Positions 1-7,620 of a stretch of DNA of 64,000 bases are shown piece after piece. A program made the translations under genes and the position numbers. The DNA is from UBA5336 sp039818165. Its GTDB lineage: Bacteria > Pseudomonadota > Alphaproteobacteria > Caulobacterales > Hyphomonadaceae. How positions within the stretch are numbered: the stretch's first letter is position 1; every line of letters starts with the position of its first letter. Where the stretch lies: the NCBI GenBank assembly GCA_039818165.1, contig JBCBUL010000003.1, positions 1 to 64,000 on the forward strand, in the 5' to 3' direction. A model generated the notes under the pieces. That model saw only the letters and a program-made list of their open reading frames with translations, searched no databases and had not been told where the DNA came from.

Positions 1-315
1 CCAAAAGCCAGTCGCTCTTCTCTTGAGCAAATTTAACGAGGTCCGTCGAAACAAAACTTATTGCCGCTTCGCGCTTTCCATCGGCAATCATTTCAGCGAA
101 TTGCTTTTTTACGTCGATGCAATCGGTCTCTAACAAGTGCGCTAGATGTGAGGCAGTTGCTTCGATTAGGTCCTGCTTTTTCGAAAAGTAGTAAGACGTG
201 GATCCTTGAGGCAACCCAGCTCTGGCATCCACCGCACGATGCGTGAGATGCGCAAGACCCTTGTGGGCCAGGACTTCAATTGCCGTGTTCAGAATTTGAG
301 TTTGACGTTCGGCCA
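1..315 (-). CDS. TetR/AcrR-family transcriptional regulator, N-terminal part (runs off the left edge)
   Basis: Reading the minus strand from an ATG at 315 gives 105 codons without a stop up to base 1, so the gene continues outside the window. The N-terminus begins MAERQTQILNTAIEVLA, followed by a helix-turn-helix at about residues 24-45 (LTHRAVDARAGLPQGS, then TSYYFSKKQDL), the standard TetR DNA-binding fold. The ligand-binding domain is mostly missing. It is divergent from the Rid-family gene at 373 with 57 bases between the starts, which suggests local autoregulation and control of that gene. Both genes are visibly less G+C rich than the rest of the window, hinting at transfer. Family assignment is firm; the target and ligand are inferred or unknown. 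Confidence 0.85.
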
Positions 316-330
316 TAGCTGTTGCAGATA

Positions 331-346
331 TCTATACAGATGTAGA
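331..346. promoter_or_regulatory. Candidate TetR operator (inverted repeat TCTA-N8-TAGA)
   Basis: The short divergent spacer holds TCTATACAGATGTAGA, an imperfect inverted repeat (five of eight base pairs match, the outer four contiguous). Its size and position fit an operator for the adjacent TetR-type regulator controlling both promoters. Assignment is by position and symmetry only. Confidence 0.35.
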
Positions 347-372
347 GAATTACTAGTGCTTAGGAGATCCTA

Positions 373-774
373 ATGTCCCAACTGATCCGCAGAGTAAACC
401 CGCCGACGTTGCCCGATGCGCCGAGCATGGGCTATTCTCAGATTACGGTTTGTGATCCTGGCAAACTCGTTTTCATATCTGGTCAGGTCGCATGGACACC
501 TGATGGAGCTGCCGTTCCAGAAAGCCTGATTCATCAAGCCGACATCGCTATGGGAAATGTTATTAAGGCCCTCGCCGCGGTCAATGCGACAGTAGAAAAT
601 ATTACCTCAATTCGGATGTATATCGTAAACCCGACGTATGAAGAGATGTATGAACCCGTTCCCGTTTTGCAGAAGTACCTTGGAGAGACTTTACCAACCT
701 TCACCTTATTGGGCGTGTCTGCGTTGGGAGGCGAGGGACTTAGGGTAGAAATAGAAGTGACTGCAGTAGTTTGA
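373..774 (+). CDS. Rid-family (YjgF/YER057c/UK114) protein, non-RidA subgroup
   Basis: The 133-residue protein has the length and chorismate-mutase-like fold signature of the Rid family, including LVFISGQVAW near residues 32-41 and the C-terminal strand RVEIEVTAVV. RidA deaminates reactive imine/enamine intermediates using an arginine in a PARS-type motif; here the corresponding stretch reads LPTF (residues 107-110), so that arginine appears replaced by phenylalanine. Imine deaminase activity is therefore doubtful, and this is probably one of the other Rid subfamilies, whose substrates are mostly unknown. An AGGAGA Shine-Dalgarno lies 5 bases before the ATG. It diverges from the TetR gene and is likely its target. 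Lower G+C than its neighbours on the right. Confidence 0.85.
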   Translation: MSQLIRRVNPPTLPDAPSMGYSQITVCDPGKLVFISGQVAWTPDGAAVPESLIHQADIAMGNVIKALAAVNATVENITSIRMYIVNPTYEEMYEPVPVLQKYLGETLPTFTLLGVSALGGEGLRVEIEVTAVV

Positions 775-949
775 TTAGCGAAGCGTCAGCGACCGTTTTA
801 CGGCGACTTAAGACACTGGCGAGCCGTTTAGCGATCGTCAATTAAGGGCCAACTCCTGTCCTCGAACTTGCTGATTTCGTATGTCTGCATTTGCGCCCTC
901 TCTCGCCCTCCAATCCGACCCACCTTCCCCCGCCCCTAAACTGCCGCCC

Positions 950-1655
950 ATGACACCGAATGACCGTGCGAGCCTGGCGTGGAGCCTGGGATATGCCGCC
1001 CGGCGCCTTTAGGGAGCGCTGGCGCTGGCCGCGCCCTCTGGTGCGCAGGGCTCCCATGTGTTGCGCAGGGTTTGGAAAGTGGCCTGCCGGGAGCTCTATT
1101 ATCTGGAACTGTTCGTCCGGCGCCTGCTGGTCTGCATGGCCGGGCAGATCGCGGTGGCGCCCTGTTCCCGTCAGGTCGCAGCCAGTGCGAGTCCCCGTAA
1201 AAACACGCATAAAGCGCCGGTTTTGCCCGTTTTTGACCGCTCTGAGAGCCTGAACGCCCTCCAGAAACGGCTTGGCGCCATGGGCCATTGGGAGGGCGAG
1301 GCGTCCGGCCAAGCCCCCGCCCCCAGGCCCGGCAACACGTCGCCTGAGCCCGCCCCCGTCATGCCGGCTGCGCGCCTGGCCGCCCGGTTCGCCGCCCTGG
1401 CCGACGTGCTCGAGCGGCGCCGCTGCCTTGCGTCTCGGCGCGGTACCCAGCCTTGCGCGCGGCGGCCCATTGGACCTCGCCACATCCAGCTATTTCGAAG
1501 CCGAACGCCTGGCCCTCACCGTGCTGAACCGCGGCTGGCGTCCCCCGCCGGACCCGCCAGATTCACCACCCGACCACGCATCTCTTTCCCAAGCAAACCA
1601 CGCAAACGACCCAAATGCCCCGCCTCCAGAGCCGGAGCGTGGATCAATGGGTTGA
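950..1655 (+). pseudogene. Interrupted hypothetical gene (in-frame stop plus frameshift)
   Basis: An ATG at 950 opens a frame reading MTPNDRASLAWSLGYAARRL, then TAG at 1010-1012. Protein-like sequence continues in the same frame (for example VLRRVWKVA and FDRSESLNALQKRLG, then AARLAARFAALADVLE to about 1415). From about 1425 to the stop at 1653-1655 the protein-like signal is in the next frame (LARGGPLDLATSSYFEAERLALTVLNRGW, a Pro-rich tail ending ERGSMG). Joined, these pieces give one Arg/Leu-rich protein of roughly 230 residues. The simplest reading is a decayed gene with one nonsense codon and one frameshift; two sequencing errors are the alternative. I do not recognise the family. Neither interruption can be tested without reads or homologues. 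Confidence 0.5.
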
Positions 1656-1703
1656 GAATGCGACGCATGAACTCTCGTCAAAGCGCCTCACGACCCTGCA
1701 GCG

Positions 1704-1730
1704 GGACCCAATCGCCGTGCTTTTGGGTCC
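1704..1730. terminator. Perfect 8-bp hairpin between convergent genes
   Basis: GGACCCAA (1704-1711) and TTGGGTCC (1723-1730) form a perfect stem with an 11-base loop, located between the end of the broken gene and the end of the minus-strand coiled-coil gene. There is no clear T tract on either side, so it is at best a weak or bidirectional terminator. Confidence 0.3.
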
Positions 1731-1794
1731 AATCCGGGCGCGCGCGACTCGACGCTGGCCGGGCCGATTCCATTCGACTGTTGTCGCGTCTGTC

Positions 1795-3339
1795 TCAGAA
1801 TCCGCCGCCGGTCTTGAACTTGCCGCGCCGTCCCCGGCTGGGGCTACGGGGCATGGAGCGTTTAGTGCGCCGGCCGCGCGGCAGGCTACCGGGGAAACCG
1901 CCTCCTCCCATTCCGCCCAGGTCAAATCCACCGCGGCGCGAGCCGGAACGCCCCATCTCCTTGAGGATTTCCATGCCGATCCCAACCGCCACATCCGGCA
2001 GGCCTACGGTTCGGGCCCGGCGCGGCCCGCCAAAGCGCGGATCGGTGCGCGGGCTGGACCGGCGCATGCCCCGGCGCAGGTGGCGCACCGCATCATGGGC
2101 TTCCAACCGGCCAGAGACGAGCCGGGCCAGCACATCATCCACGGAGGAGGCCTTGAAACTGGCATAGCCGGAATCGAGCTGGGCAGCCTTGAAGGCGCGG
2201 CGGAAGGCTTCGAGACGGGCCAGATCTGCCCGGCGGCGCACCGGAAGGCCCTTGTCCTGGTCCATGCGCAATTCCATGGACATTTCGTCCTTGCGCAGGC
2301 CCACCAGCGCATCGACGATGCCGTCATCTGCGGGCGTTACGGTTTGCGCTGCAAGGACGCGCAGGTCCGGAATGGCACGCTGCTTCAGGGCATTGGCCAG
2401 GCGCTGGCGCGCTTCGTAGGCCGGCCCGGCCTCTCCCCGTTCCGCAGCGGACTGACGGCCTGCAATATCGAGATGGGCGGTCTCAGCGGCGGCGATATCC
2501 GCGTCCAGAGCGGTCAGGCGCGCGCGGGCAGCATCGACGGTTTCGGCCAGGGCATCGCCGCCAGCTTCGGTCAGAGCGGCGGCTTCAGCCTCGGCCAGGG
2601 CGCTTGCCGCCTCGTCCCGGTGCGTATCCATGGCCGCCACATGGCCTTCCAGCCATTCGGGCAGCTCAACGAGGCGCTCGTAATTGCGATAGGATTTTTC
2701 GTAACTGCAGAGCCCTGCGACCCAGCCATCGAGGACGCGGAAAAAATTCCCCGCCTTGTAATCAGTGGTCCGGTAACGACGTTTCCAGAGGTACATGAAC
2801 AGCGGATCGGTTCGGAAAACCTCGCCCTTTTCCTGCATATCGGACCGGGCGAGTTCCAGTTTGGCGTGGGCCTTCTCGCTCACTGCTTCGGCTTCCGAGA
2901 CGGCGGAGACGAGCGCGAGATAAGTTGGGTCTTCCTCCAGGGCGGCCTCGACCTCGTCGACCTTGGTTTCATAGGCGGCGATCGCGCTGTCGAGGTCTGC
3001 CGCTGCGGTGCGGCGGTCTTCTTCCAGGGTCGAAAGCGTCTCGGCGGCGGCATCAAGGTCAGCCAGCAAGGTTTCGAGATAGGAATCATGCTCGGCGATC
3101 AGCGCGCTGACATCGGCATCCAACCGTTCAAGGTTGGCGATTTCCTGGGGCGTGTCGGCCTCGTCGATCTGGATCGCGGCCAGTTCCCGGTAAGCTGCGG
3201 CCTGGCGTCGGCGCACTTCGGCAATGTCGCGCGAGACTTCCTCAGCGGCCTCAATCGCTTCGCCGAGTTCCGTGCGCGTATCTGAGATTACGCCATCAAA
3301 TCGGCGCAGGGCAGAACGGCCGTCAACTCGCCTGGACAT
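1795..3339 (-). CDS. Large coiled-coil protein with Gly/Arg-rich C-terminal tail, unknown function
   Basis: A 514-residue protein with no signal peptide or membrane segment. Residues about 10-150 and 170-330 are rich in Ala, Glu, Asp and Arg with heptad spacing, indicating long coiled coils. Between them is a conserved-looking aromatic patch (LFMYLWKRRYRTTDYKAGNF). The last 60 residues are low complexity, rich in Gly, Arg and Ser, and end KFKTGGGF. It is the last gene of a four-gene minus-strand cluster, 12 bases after the DUF6384-like gene. The start is set by a GGGGAGGG site ahead of the ATG at 3339. I do not recognise a characterised family; a structural or membrane-associated scaffold is a guess from composition. 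Confidence 0.75.
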   Translation of the reverse strand: MSRRVDGRSALRRFDGVISDTRTELGEAIEAAEEVSRDIAEVRRRQAAAYRELAAIQIDEADTPQEIANLERLDADVSALIAEHDSYLETLLADLDAAAETLSTLEEDRRTAAADLDSAIAAYETKVDEVEAALEEDPTYLALVSAVSEAEAVSEKAHAKLELARSDMQEKGEVFRTDPLFMYLWKRRYRTTDYKAGNFFRVLDGWVAGLCSYEKSYRNYERLVELPEWLEGHVAAMDTHRDEAASALAEAEAAALTEAGGDALAETVDAARARLTALDADIAAAETAHLDIAGRQSAAERGEAGPAYEARQRLANALKQRAIPDLRVLAAQTVTPADDGIVDALVGLRKDEMSMELRMDQDKGLPVRRRADLARLEAFRRAFKAAQLDSGYASFKASSVDDVLARLVSGRLEAHDAVRHLRRGMRRSSPRTDPRFGGPRRARTVGLPDVAVGIGMEILKEMGRSGSRRGGFDLGGMGGGGFPGSLPRGRRTKRSMPRSPSRGRRGKFKTGGGF

Positions 3340-3351
3340 GCTCGCCCTCCC

Positions 3352-4332
3352 CTACCACACCGTCACGGCGCCGCCGGGCGTCGAGACACTGTAAGTTGGC
3401 TCCAGCGCGCCGGGACTTTTCCCACCGATCACGGCATCCTGTATGATGGCATCATCGCGTTTGTCGGCGGCGACGCCTTCGAACACGGTCCGCGAGACAC
3501 GTTGCCCCCAGCGGCCAACACTCTGGGTCTCGCCGGTTTCTTCATCCGTCACGGTGACGTTGACCACATTGCCCAGGGGATCGACGGCCTCAACGACAAG
3601 GTAAAAGCTCTGCCCGCCCGGGATGTCGTCATGTTCGCGCCAGAAGCCCGACAGGTCATCGGGATCATTCACCACACGCACCCGGTATTCCGATGCGATT
3701 TCCCGGCGCAGATTCGTGAGACCATCAATCGCGGCTTGGGCGGCGTCGCGATCCTCGTCTTCGAGGGCGTTTTGCCCGGATTGGAGAAGCGCGCTGGCGC
3801 GGGATACGCCCGTGTCGGTCGAAGCTACCTCCACCACGCTCGCGTGGGCCGACGTCAACGCGGCGGGAAGAGTCTCGGTCAGCTCCGTAATGGCGGCCCG
3901 TTCGGCAGCGGCCCGCGGCATGGCGACACCGACCTGATAGGTGCCGCCAACCAGTGTCAACGCAGCCAGTGCGCCCGCCACCGGCTTCCACCAACGGTCC
4001 CGGGTAATGTAGATGATGGCAAGCCTGCGCAGAAATCCCGGCTTTGCAGGCGAATGCTCAAACCGCTTTTCCGCCATGGCGCGCACGCCTTCGCGAATCG
4101 TGTCTTCCGGCACATCCATGCCCTGCGCAACGTAGATTTCCTGAAGGCGGCCCACCAGGTCGTCCTCGCGGCCCACCTTGTCGATCTCGCGCAGGAAAAT
4201 CTGATCGCGGTGGCGCAGCGTGTCGACCACATCCATGGCCACCAGAACCTCATCAAGGCTCTGGGGCTTACCCGGCAGGTCGTCAGCCGGGGCCTCCTCG
4301 CTCGGGATATCGCCATCCATGGCATCGCTCAT
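3352..4332 (-). CDS. DUF6384-like single-pass membrane protein, unknown function
   Basis: A 326-residue protein with a cytoplasmic N-terminal region (LDEVLVAMDVVDTLRHRDQ near residues 27-45), one membrane helix at about 116-138 (PVAGALAALTLVGGTYQVGV), then a helical and beta-rich extracytoplasmic domain containing DDLSGFWREHDDIPGG and ending in VSTPGGAVTVW. It has the look of the DUF6384 group, assigned from memory of the LDEV/AMDVVDTLRH segment, so treat the name as tentative. It sits between the TelA-like gene (48-base gap) and the coiled-coil gene (12-base gap), which supports one transcript and joint function. The single membrane anchor may tether the two helical neighbours to the inner membrane; that is inference. 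Confidence 0.7.
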   Translation of the reverse strand: MSDAMDGDIPSEEAPADDLPGKPQSLDEVLVAMDVVDTLRHRDQIFLREIDKVGREDDLVGRLQEIYVAQGMDVPEDTIREGVRAMAEKRFEHSPAKPGFLRRLAIIYITRDRWWKPVAGALAALTLVGGTYQVGVAMPRAAAERAAITELTETLPAALTSAHASVVEVASTDTGVSRASALLQSGQNALEDEDRDAAQAAIDGLTNLRREIASEYRVRVVNDPDDLSGFWREHDDIPGGQSFYLVVEAVDPLGNVVNVTVTDEETGETQSVGRWGQRVSRTVFEGVAADKRDDAIIQDAVIGGKSPGALEPTYSVSTPGGAVTVW

Positions 4333-4380
4333 GACAGAGACCTGCGGAGAAAGGATGAAGCCGAAACGCGCAATTTAGAC

Positions 4381-5583
4381 CTATGATTTGGGCAGAAGCG
4401 CAGCCGCCACGCCCTGTTCCACCAGCTCGGTCATACGGCGCTTGCCATCCTCGACAGCCTCACGGATTTCCTCGCTGTTGCGCGTGGCGAGGGTGCGCAT
4501 CTCGGCGATGATGGTCTGGCTGCGCTCCTGATAGGCAACGACGCTATCGACCAGGACTTTGACAGACGCGGCAGACACTGTGGGGCCATAGCCCGCCCGG
4601 GTGGCCGCTTCCTGCACTTCGGTGCCGATCTCCGCGAGCACTTCGAGGGACTGGTCCACGCCGCGCTTCATGGCGTTCAGCGTTTCCGTGCTCTCATGCA
4701 ACCCGTGGAGGCCTGTGAAGCTCGCCGTCAGGGCGGTTAGAACGATTTCATTTGTGCCGAAAAAGCTGACCGACTGGGCGTAGATCCGCTCCTTGGCATT
4801 GGTCGTCTGCACAAGGCGCGCCATGACCACTTCGGATGTGTTGTAGCCGATGGTGATGTTGTCTGAGAGGTCCTTGGCGACCTGATAACGCTTTTCTTCC
4901 GCCTGCAGATTACGCAGCTCCTCATCGCGGGCGAGCTCCAGCTTCGCGCGCTCGGCCGGGTCCTCGCCCAGATAGCCGGCAACCTTTGCGACCGCTGCAT
5001 TCACATCGGCGCGCACCTTCGAAAGCTCGCCTTCGGCTGTGTTCAGCACTTCAAGCGCCATCACTTCGCAATTCTTCAAGGCGCCGCGGAAGTCGAGATA
5101 GGCTTCCAGAATGGTCCGCTCGCGCTCGATCTGATTGGCGGTCTCATCCTGCACTTCCAGATAGAGATCCTTGATCTTGCCGAAGCGGCTGGCGATGTCG
5201 CCGCGCGTCATCTTCATCCAGACATTGCCGAGGCGCTCCATGGTGGAGATTTTGCCATCGGCATACTGGTCAACCAGCGATTTGGCGTCGTCGCGGATGG
5301 AGTTGAACGCCGCGGTGATGCCTTCATAGCGCTCGCCCACTGTGAAGCCGGAGACTTGCTCGCGCACCACGTCATTGAAGCGGCCCATTTCGTCCAGCGT
5401 GCGCGCGATGGCAGCGACCCGGTCCGGGTCGAGCTCGGAAATCTGCTCCAGCAGGGCAACGATCGGCTCGGGGGCTTTCTTGGCGCGTTTTGGCGCGAGG
5501 CCGACTTCACGCAAGCCGCCAAGCGCCTTGTCCAGATATTGCAGCGCGCTTGGGCTGCTTTCCACGACTGCAGTTCCGGCCAT
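4381..5583 (-). CDS. TelA-like (toxic-anion-resistance type) all-helical protein
   Basis: A 400-residue, almost wholly helical soluble protein without signal peptide. Segments such as SELDPDRVAAIARTL, YADGKISTMERLGNVW and ANQIERERTILEAYLDFRG, and later NTSEVVMARLVQTTNAKERI, recall the TelA/YceG-type toxic anion resistance family, whose members are membrane-stress associated but biochemically undefined. Some databases call similar proteins cell surface proteins, which this sequence does not support. The start at 5583 (MAGTAVV) is chosen over an upstream in-frame codon because AGAGGGG lies about 8 bases before it. It is the second gene of the cluster, 93 bases after the DUF1499 gene. Family placement is moderate; function unknown. 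Confidence 0.65.
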   Translation of the reverse strand: MAGTAVVESSPSALQYLDKALGGLREVGLAPKRAKKAPEPIVALLEQISELDPDRVAAIARTLDEMGRFNDVVREQVSGFTVGERYEGITAAFNSIRDDAKSLVDQYADGKISTMERLGNVWMKMTRGDIASRFGKIKDLYLEVQDETANQIERERTILEAYLDFRGALKNCEVMALEVLNTAEGELSKVRADVNAAVAKVAGYLGEDPAERAKLELARDEELRNLQAEEKRYQVAKDLSDNITIGYNTSEVVMARLVQTTNAKERIYAQSVSFFGTNEIVLTALTASFTGLHGLHESTETLNAMKRGVDQSLEVLAEIGTEVQEAATRAGYGPTVSAASVKVLVDSVVAYQERSQTIIAEMRTLATRNSEEIREAVEDGKRRMTELVEQGVAAALLPKS

Positions 5584-5676
5584 GCTTCGATCCCCTCTCA
5601 AACCTTGTTGGATTTCAAGGCATATATCGGGGATCGATACGGGGCTTACAAGGAAATTCGCGCCCTGGGAGGTGTG

Positions 5677-6585
5677 TTAGCCAGCCTCGCGTTCGGCCTG
5701 GCCGAGCAGACGATCGAGATCGTACATGAAATTGGCCACGCGCCGGGAATTCGCGCCAAGGTCGGACAGGCCCACACGGGAGACCGAACGCATATCGATC
5801 TCAGCGCCGCCACCATCGAGCGAGCGAATGCGCAGGGCCACGTCATCCTTGAAGCCGAACCAGGTGGAGGTGTGGGTCGCTTCGATCCGGCCATCGCCAT
5901 GATTGGCACCGACAACGTCCCACCCGCGCCGCTCTACCAGCGACATGGCAACGTCAAAGGCTTCGTCCTTGGTCAGGCTGGTCGTCACCGTATCCATCGG
6001 CGGATAGGCTTTTTCGTCGGCATCTTTGCCGCGCAGCGCCGGATCCATCTCCGCATCTTCCTGGACCTGGGCCACCGTCTTGCCATGGAATCCGGGCCAG
6101 CGTTCCCGTGCCCCTTCAGGAAGCTGTACGACAGGGCTGGGCTCAACCGCATTGAGGGCGCCGGCTTCCTCGCGGACCGTCATCAGATTGCTGGAAAACG
6201 GCACCGGGTCTTCCCAATCCGTCGCGGCTTGGTGAATGGGTGGAAGGGACAGGGCCGTCAGCTGGAAGCCGAGCCAGCGCCCGCCGACGAACAGCGTGAT
6301 CAGTATGGCCGCGATCGACAGCATGGTCGGGCGCACGCGCGGGCTCTTGATCACAGCCACGATCAACGCGACCACGGCCAACAGGGCCGACAGATAGACG
6401 ATGTATCGGCCATATCCGGCATTCACATTGCCGACCATTTGCCCAAGGCCAAACTGCCAGCTCCACAGGCCAAAGCGCGAGCCGAGGCCAGCCAACGCAA
6501 ACCAGACAATCGAAAAGACTGCCCACGCCAGGGCAAACCCTGCCAGCTTGCCCCGCCAACCGGAACTTGGAACCGTATCTGCCAT
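5677..6585 (-). CDS. DUF1499 domain membrane protein
   Basis: A 302-residue protein with an N-terminal membrane part of about three helices (residues 13-33, 60-80 and 88-107) and a C-terminal DUF1499 domain, recognisable from LPPIHQAATDWEDPVPF near residue 113 and, at the end, STWFGFKDDVALRIR and DMRSVSRVGLSDLGAN. DUF1499 has no established biochemical role. It is the first gene of a minus-strand run that continues with the TelA-like, DUF6384-like and coiled-coil genes; the 93-base gap to the next gene leaves room for a separate promoter, so membership in the same operon is likely but not certain. Confidence 0.85.
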   Translation of the reverse strand: MADTVPSSGWRGKLAGFALAWAVFSIVWFALAGLGSRFGLWSWQFGLGQMVGNVNAGYGRYIVYLSALLAVVALIVAVIKSPRVRPTMLSIAAILITLFVGGRWLGFQLTALSLPPIHQAATDWEDPVPFSSNLMTVREEAGALNAVEPSPVVQLPEGARERWPGFHGKTVAQVQEDAEMDPALRGKDADEKAYPPMDTVTTSLTKDEAFDVAMSLVERRGWDVVGANHGDGRIEATHTSTWFGFKDDVALRIRSLDGGGAEIDMRSVSRVGLSDLGANSRRVANFMYDLDRLLGQAEREAG

Positions 6586-6660
6586 TGCTATGCCCTCGCC
6601 TATTCCTCTACCGGGGCAATAAAGCCAGCGACCCAGAGGGGCAATCAGTTTCGCGCGAGA

Positions 6661-7527
6661 TCAGTCCTCGCTGCCGACCTTGTCCATCGTCTTGGTGTCA
6701 AAGTCGGAGGCGTCGTGGCGCTCGGGCAACTGGCTCGACGGCTCGCCCCACACCCGGTTCACCATCCGGCCACGCTGGAAACCGGGACGCGCCATCAATT
6801 GGTCCGTCCAGCGAATGACGTTGGTGTATTCGTGCACGCTCAGGAACTCGGCAGAGTCGTAGAGCAGGCCTTTTGCAAGGGCGCCATACCAGGGCATGAT
6901 GGCGAAATCGGCGATCGTCAGTTCGTCGCCAGCCATGTATTCCCGCTCGGCCAGATTGCGGTCGAGCACATCCATCTGGCGCTTCACCTCCATGGCGAAC
7001 CGATTGATCGGATACTCGAACTTCTCCGGCGCATAGGCGTAGAAATGGCCGAAACCGCCGCCAAGATAGGGCGCGGAACCCATCTGCCACATCAGCCAGT
7101 TGAACGTCTCGGTGCGCTTGGGGCCGTCCTTTGGCAGAAACGCGTCAAACTTCTCTGCTAGGTGCACGAGGATTGATGCGCTTTCGAAGACCCGGACGGG
7201 CTCATCGCCGGACCGGTCGACCATGACCGGAATCTTCGAATTCGGATTGATGTCGACATATCCGGAGCCGAACTGGTTGCCCTCGCCGATATTGATCAAC
7301 CAGGCATCATACTCCGCGCCGGTGTGGCCGAGCTGCAGGAGCTCTTCCAGCATCACGGTAACCTTCACACCATTTGGCGTGGCGAGGCTGTAGAGTTGCA
7401 GCGGATGCTTGCCGACGGGCAACTCCTTGTCGTGGGTTGGCCCGGCAATCGGTCGGTTGATATTGGCGAACCGGCCGCCACTTTCCTTGTCCCAGGTCCA
7501 GACCTTTGGGGGGGTATATTCGCTCAT
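6661..7527 (-). CDS. yghU: Glutathione S-transferase-like disulfide-bond oxidoreductase (YghU type)
   Basis: The 288-residue length and layout match E. coli YghU. An N-terminal extension with PPKVWTWDKESGG precedes the thioredoxin-like domain (LQLYSLATPNGVKVTVMLEE, about residues 43-62), with the glutathione-binding loop around NPNSKIPVMVD and FESASILVHLAEK. The helical domain follows, with GGGFGHFYAYAPE and IADFAIMPWYG. YghU-type enzymes reduce 2-hydroxyethyl disulfide with glutathione and bind two glutathiones; the physiological substrate is not known. It is a single gene with no obvious operon partner: 75 bases separate it from the DUF1499 start and 93 from pccA. Confidence 0.92.
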   Translation of the reverse strand: MSEYTPPKVWTWDKESGGRFANINRPIAGPTHDKELPVGKHPLQLYSLATPNGVKVTVMLEELLQLGHTGAEYDAWLINIGEGNQFGSGYVDINPNSKIPVMVDRSGDEPVRVFESASILVHLAEKFDAFLPKDGPKRTETFNWLMWQMGSAPYLGGGFGHFYAYAPEKFEYPINRFAMEVKRQMDVLDRNLAEREYMAGDELTIADFAIMPWYGALAKGLLYDSAEFLSVHEYTNVIRWTDQLMARPGFQRGRMVNRVWGEPSSQLPERHDASDFDTKTMDKVGSED

Positions 7528-7620
7528 GGCCGTCTCCTTCGCGCCGTCATCTCTCTGCCGCAGGTGGGCATTGCCCGCCCCACCACAAGCCAGCCCAGCT
7601 TCACGCTCGCGAGAGCAACG

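Noticed and set aside
842..1483. A 213-residue minus-strand open frame, Arg/Gly-rich.
   Set aside because: It is antisense to the broken plus-strand gene and has low-complexity composition typical of a G+C-rich shadow frame.
1615..3285. A 556-residue plus-strand open frame rich in Gly and His.
   Set aside because: It is antisense to the coiled-coil gene, has no Shine-Dalgarno at its start and no recognisable domain, whereas the minus-strand frame shows heptads and operon spacing.
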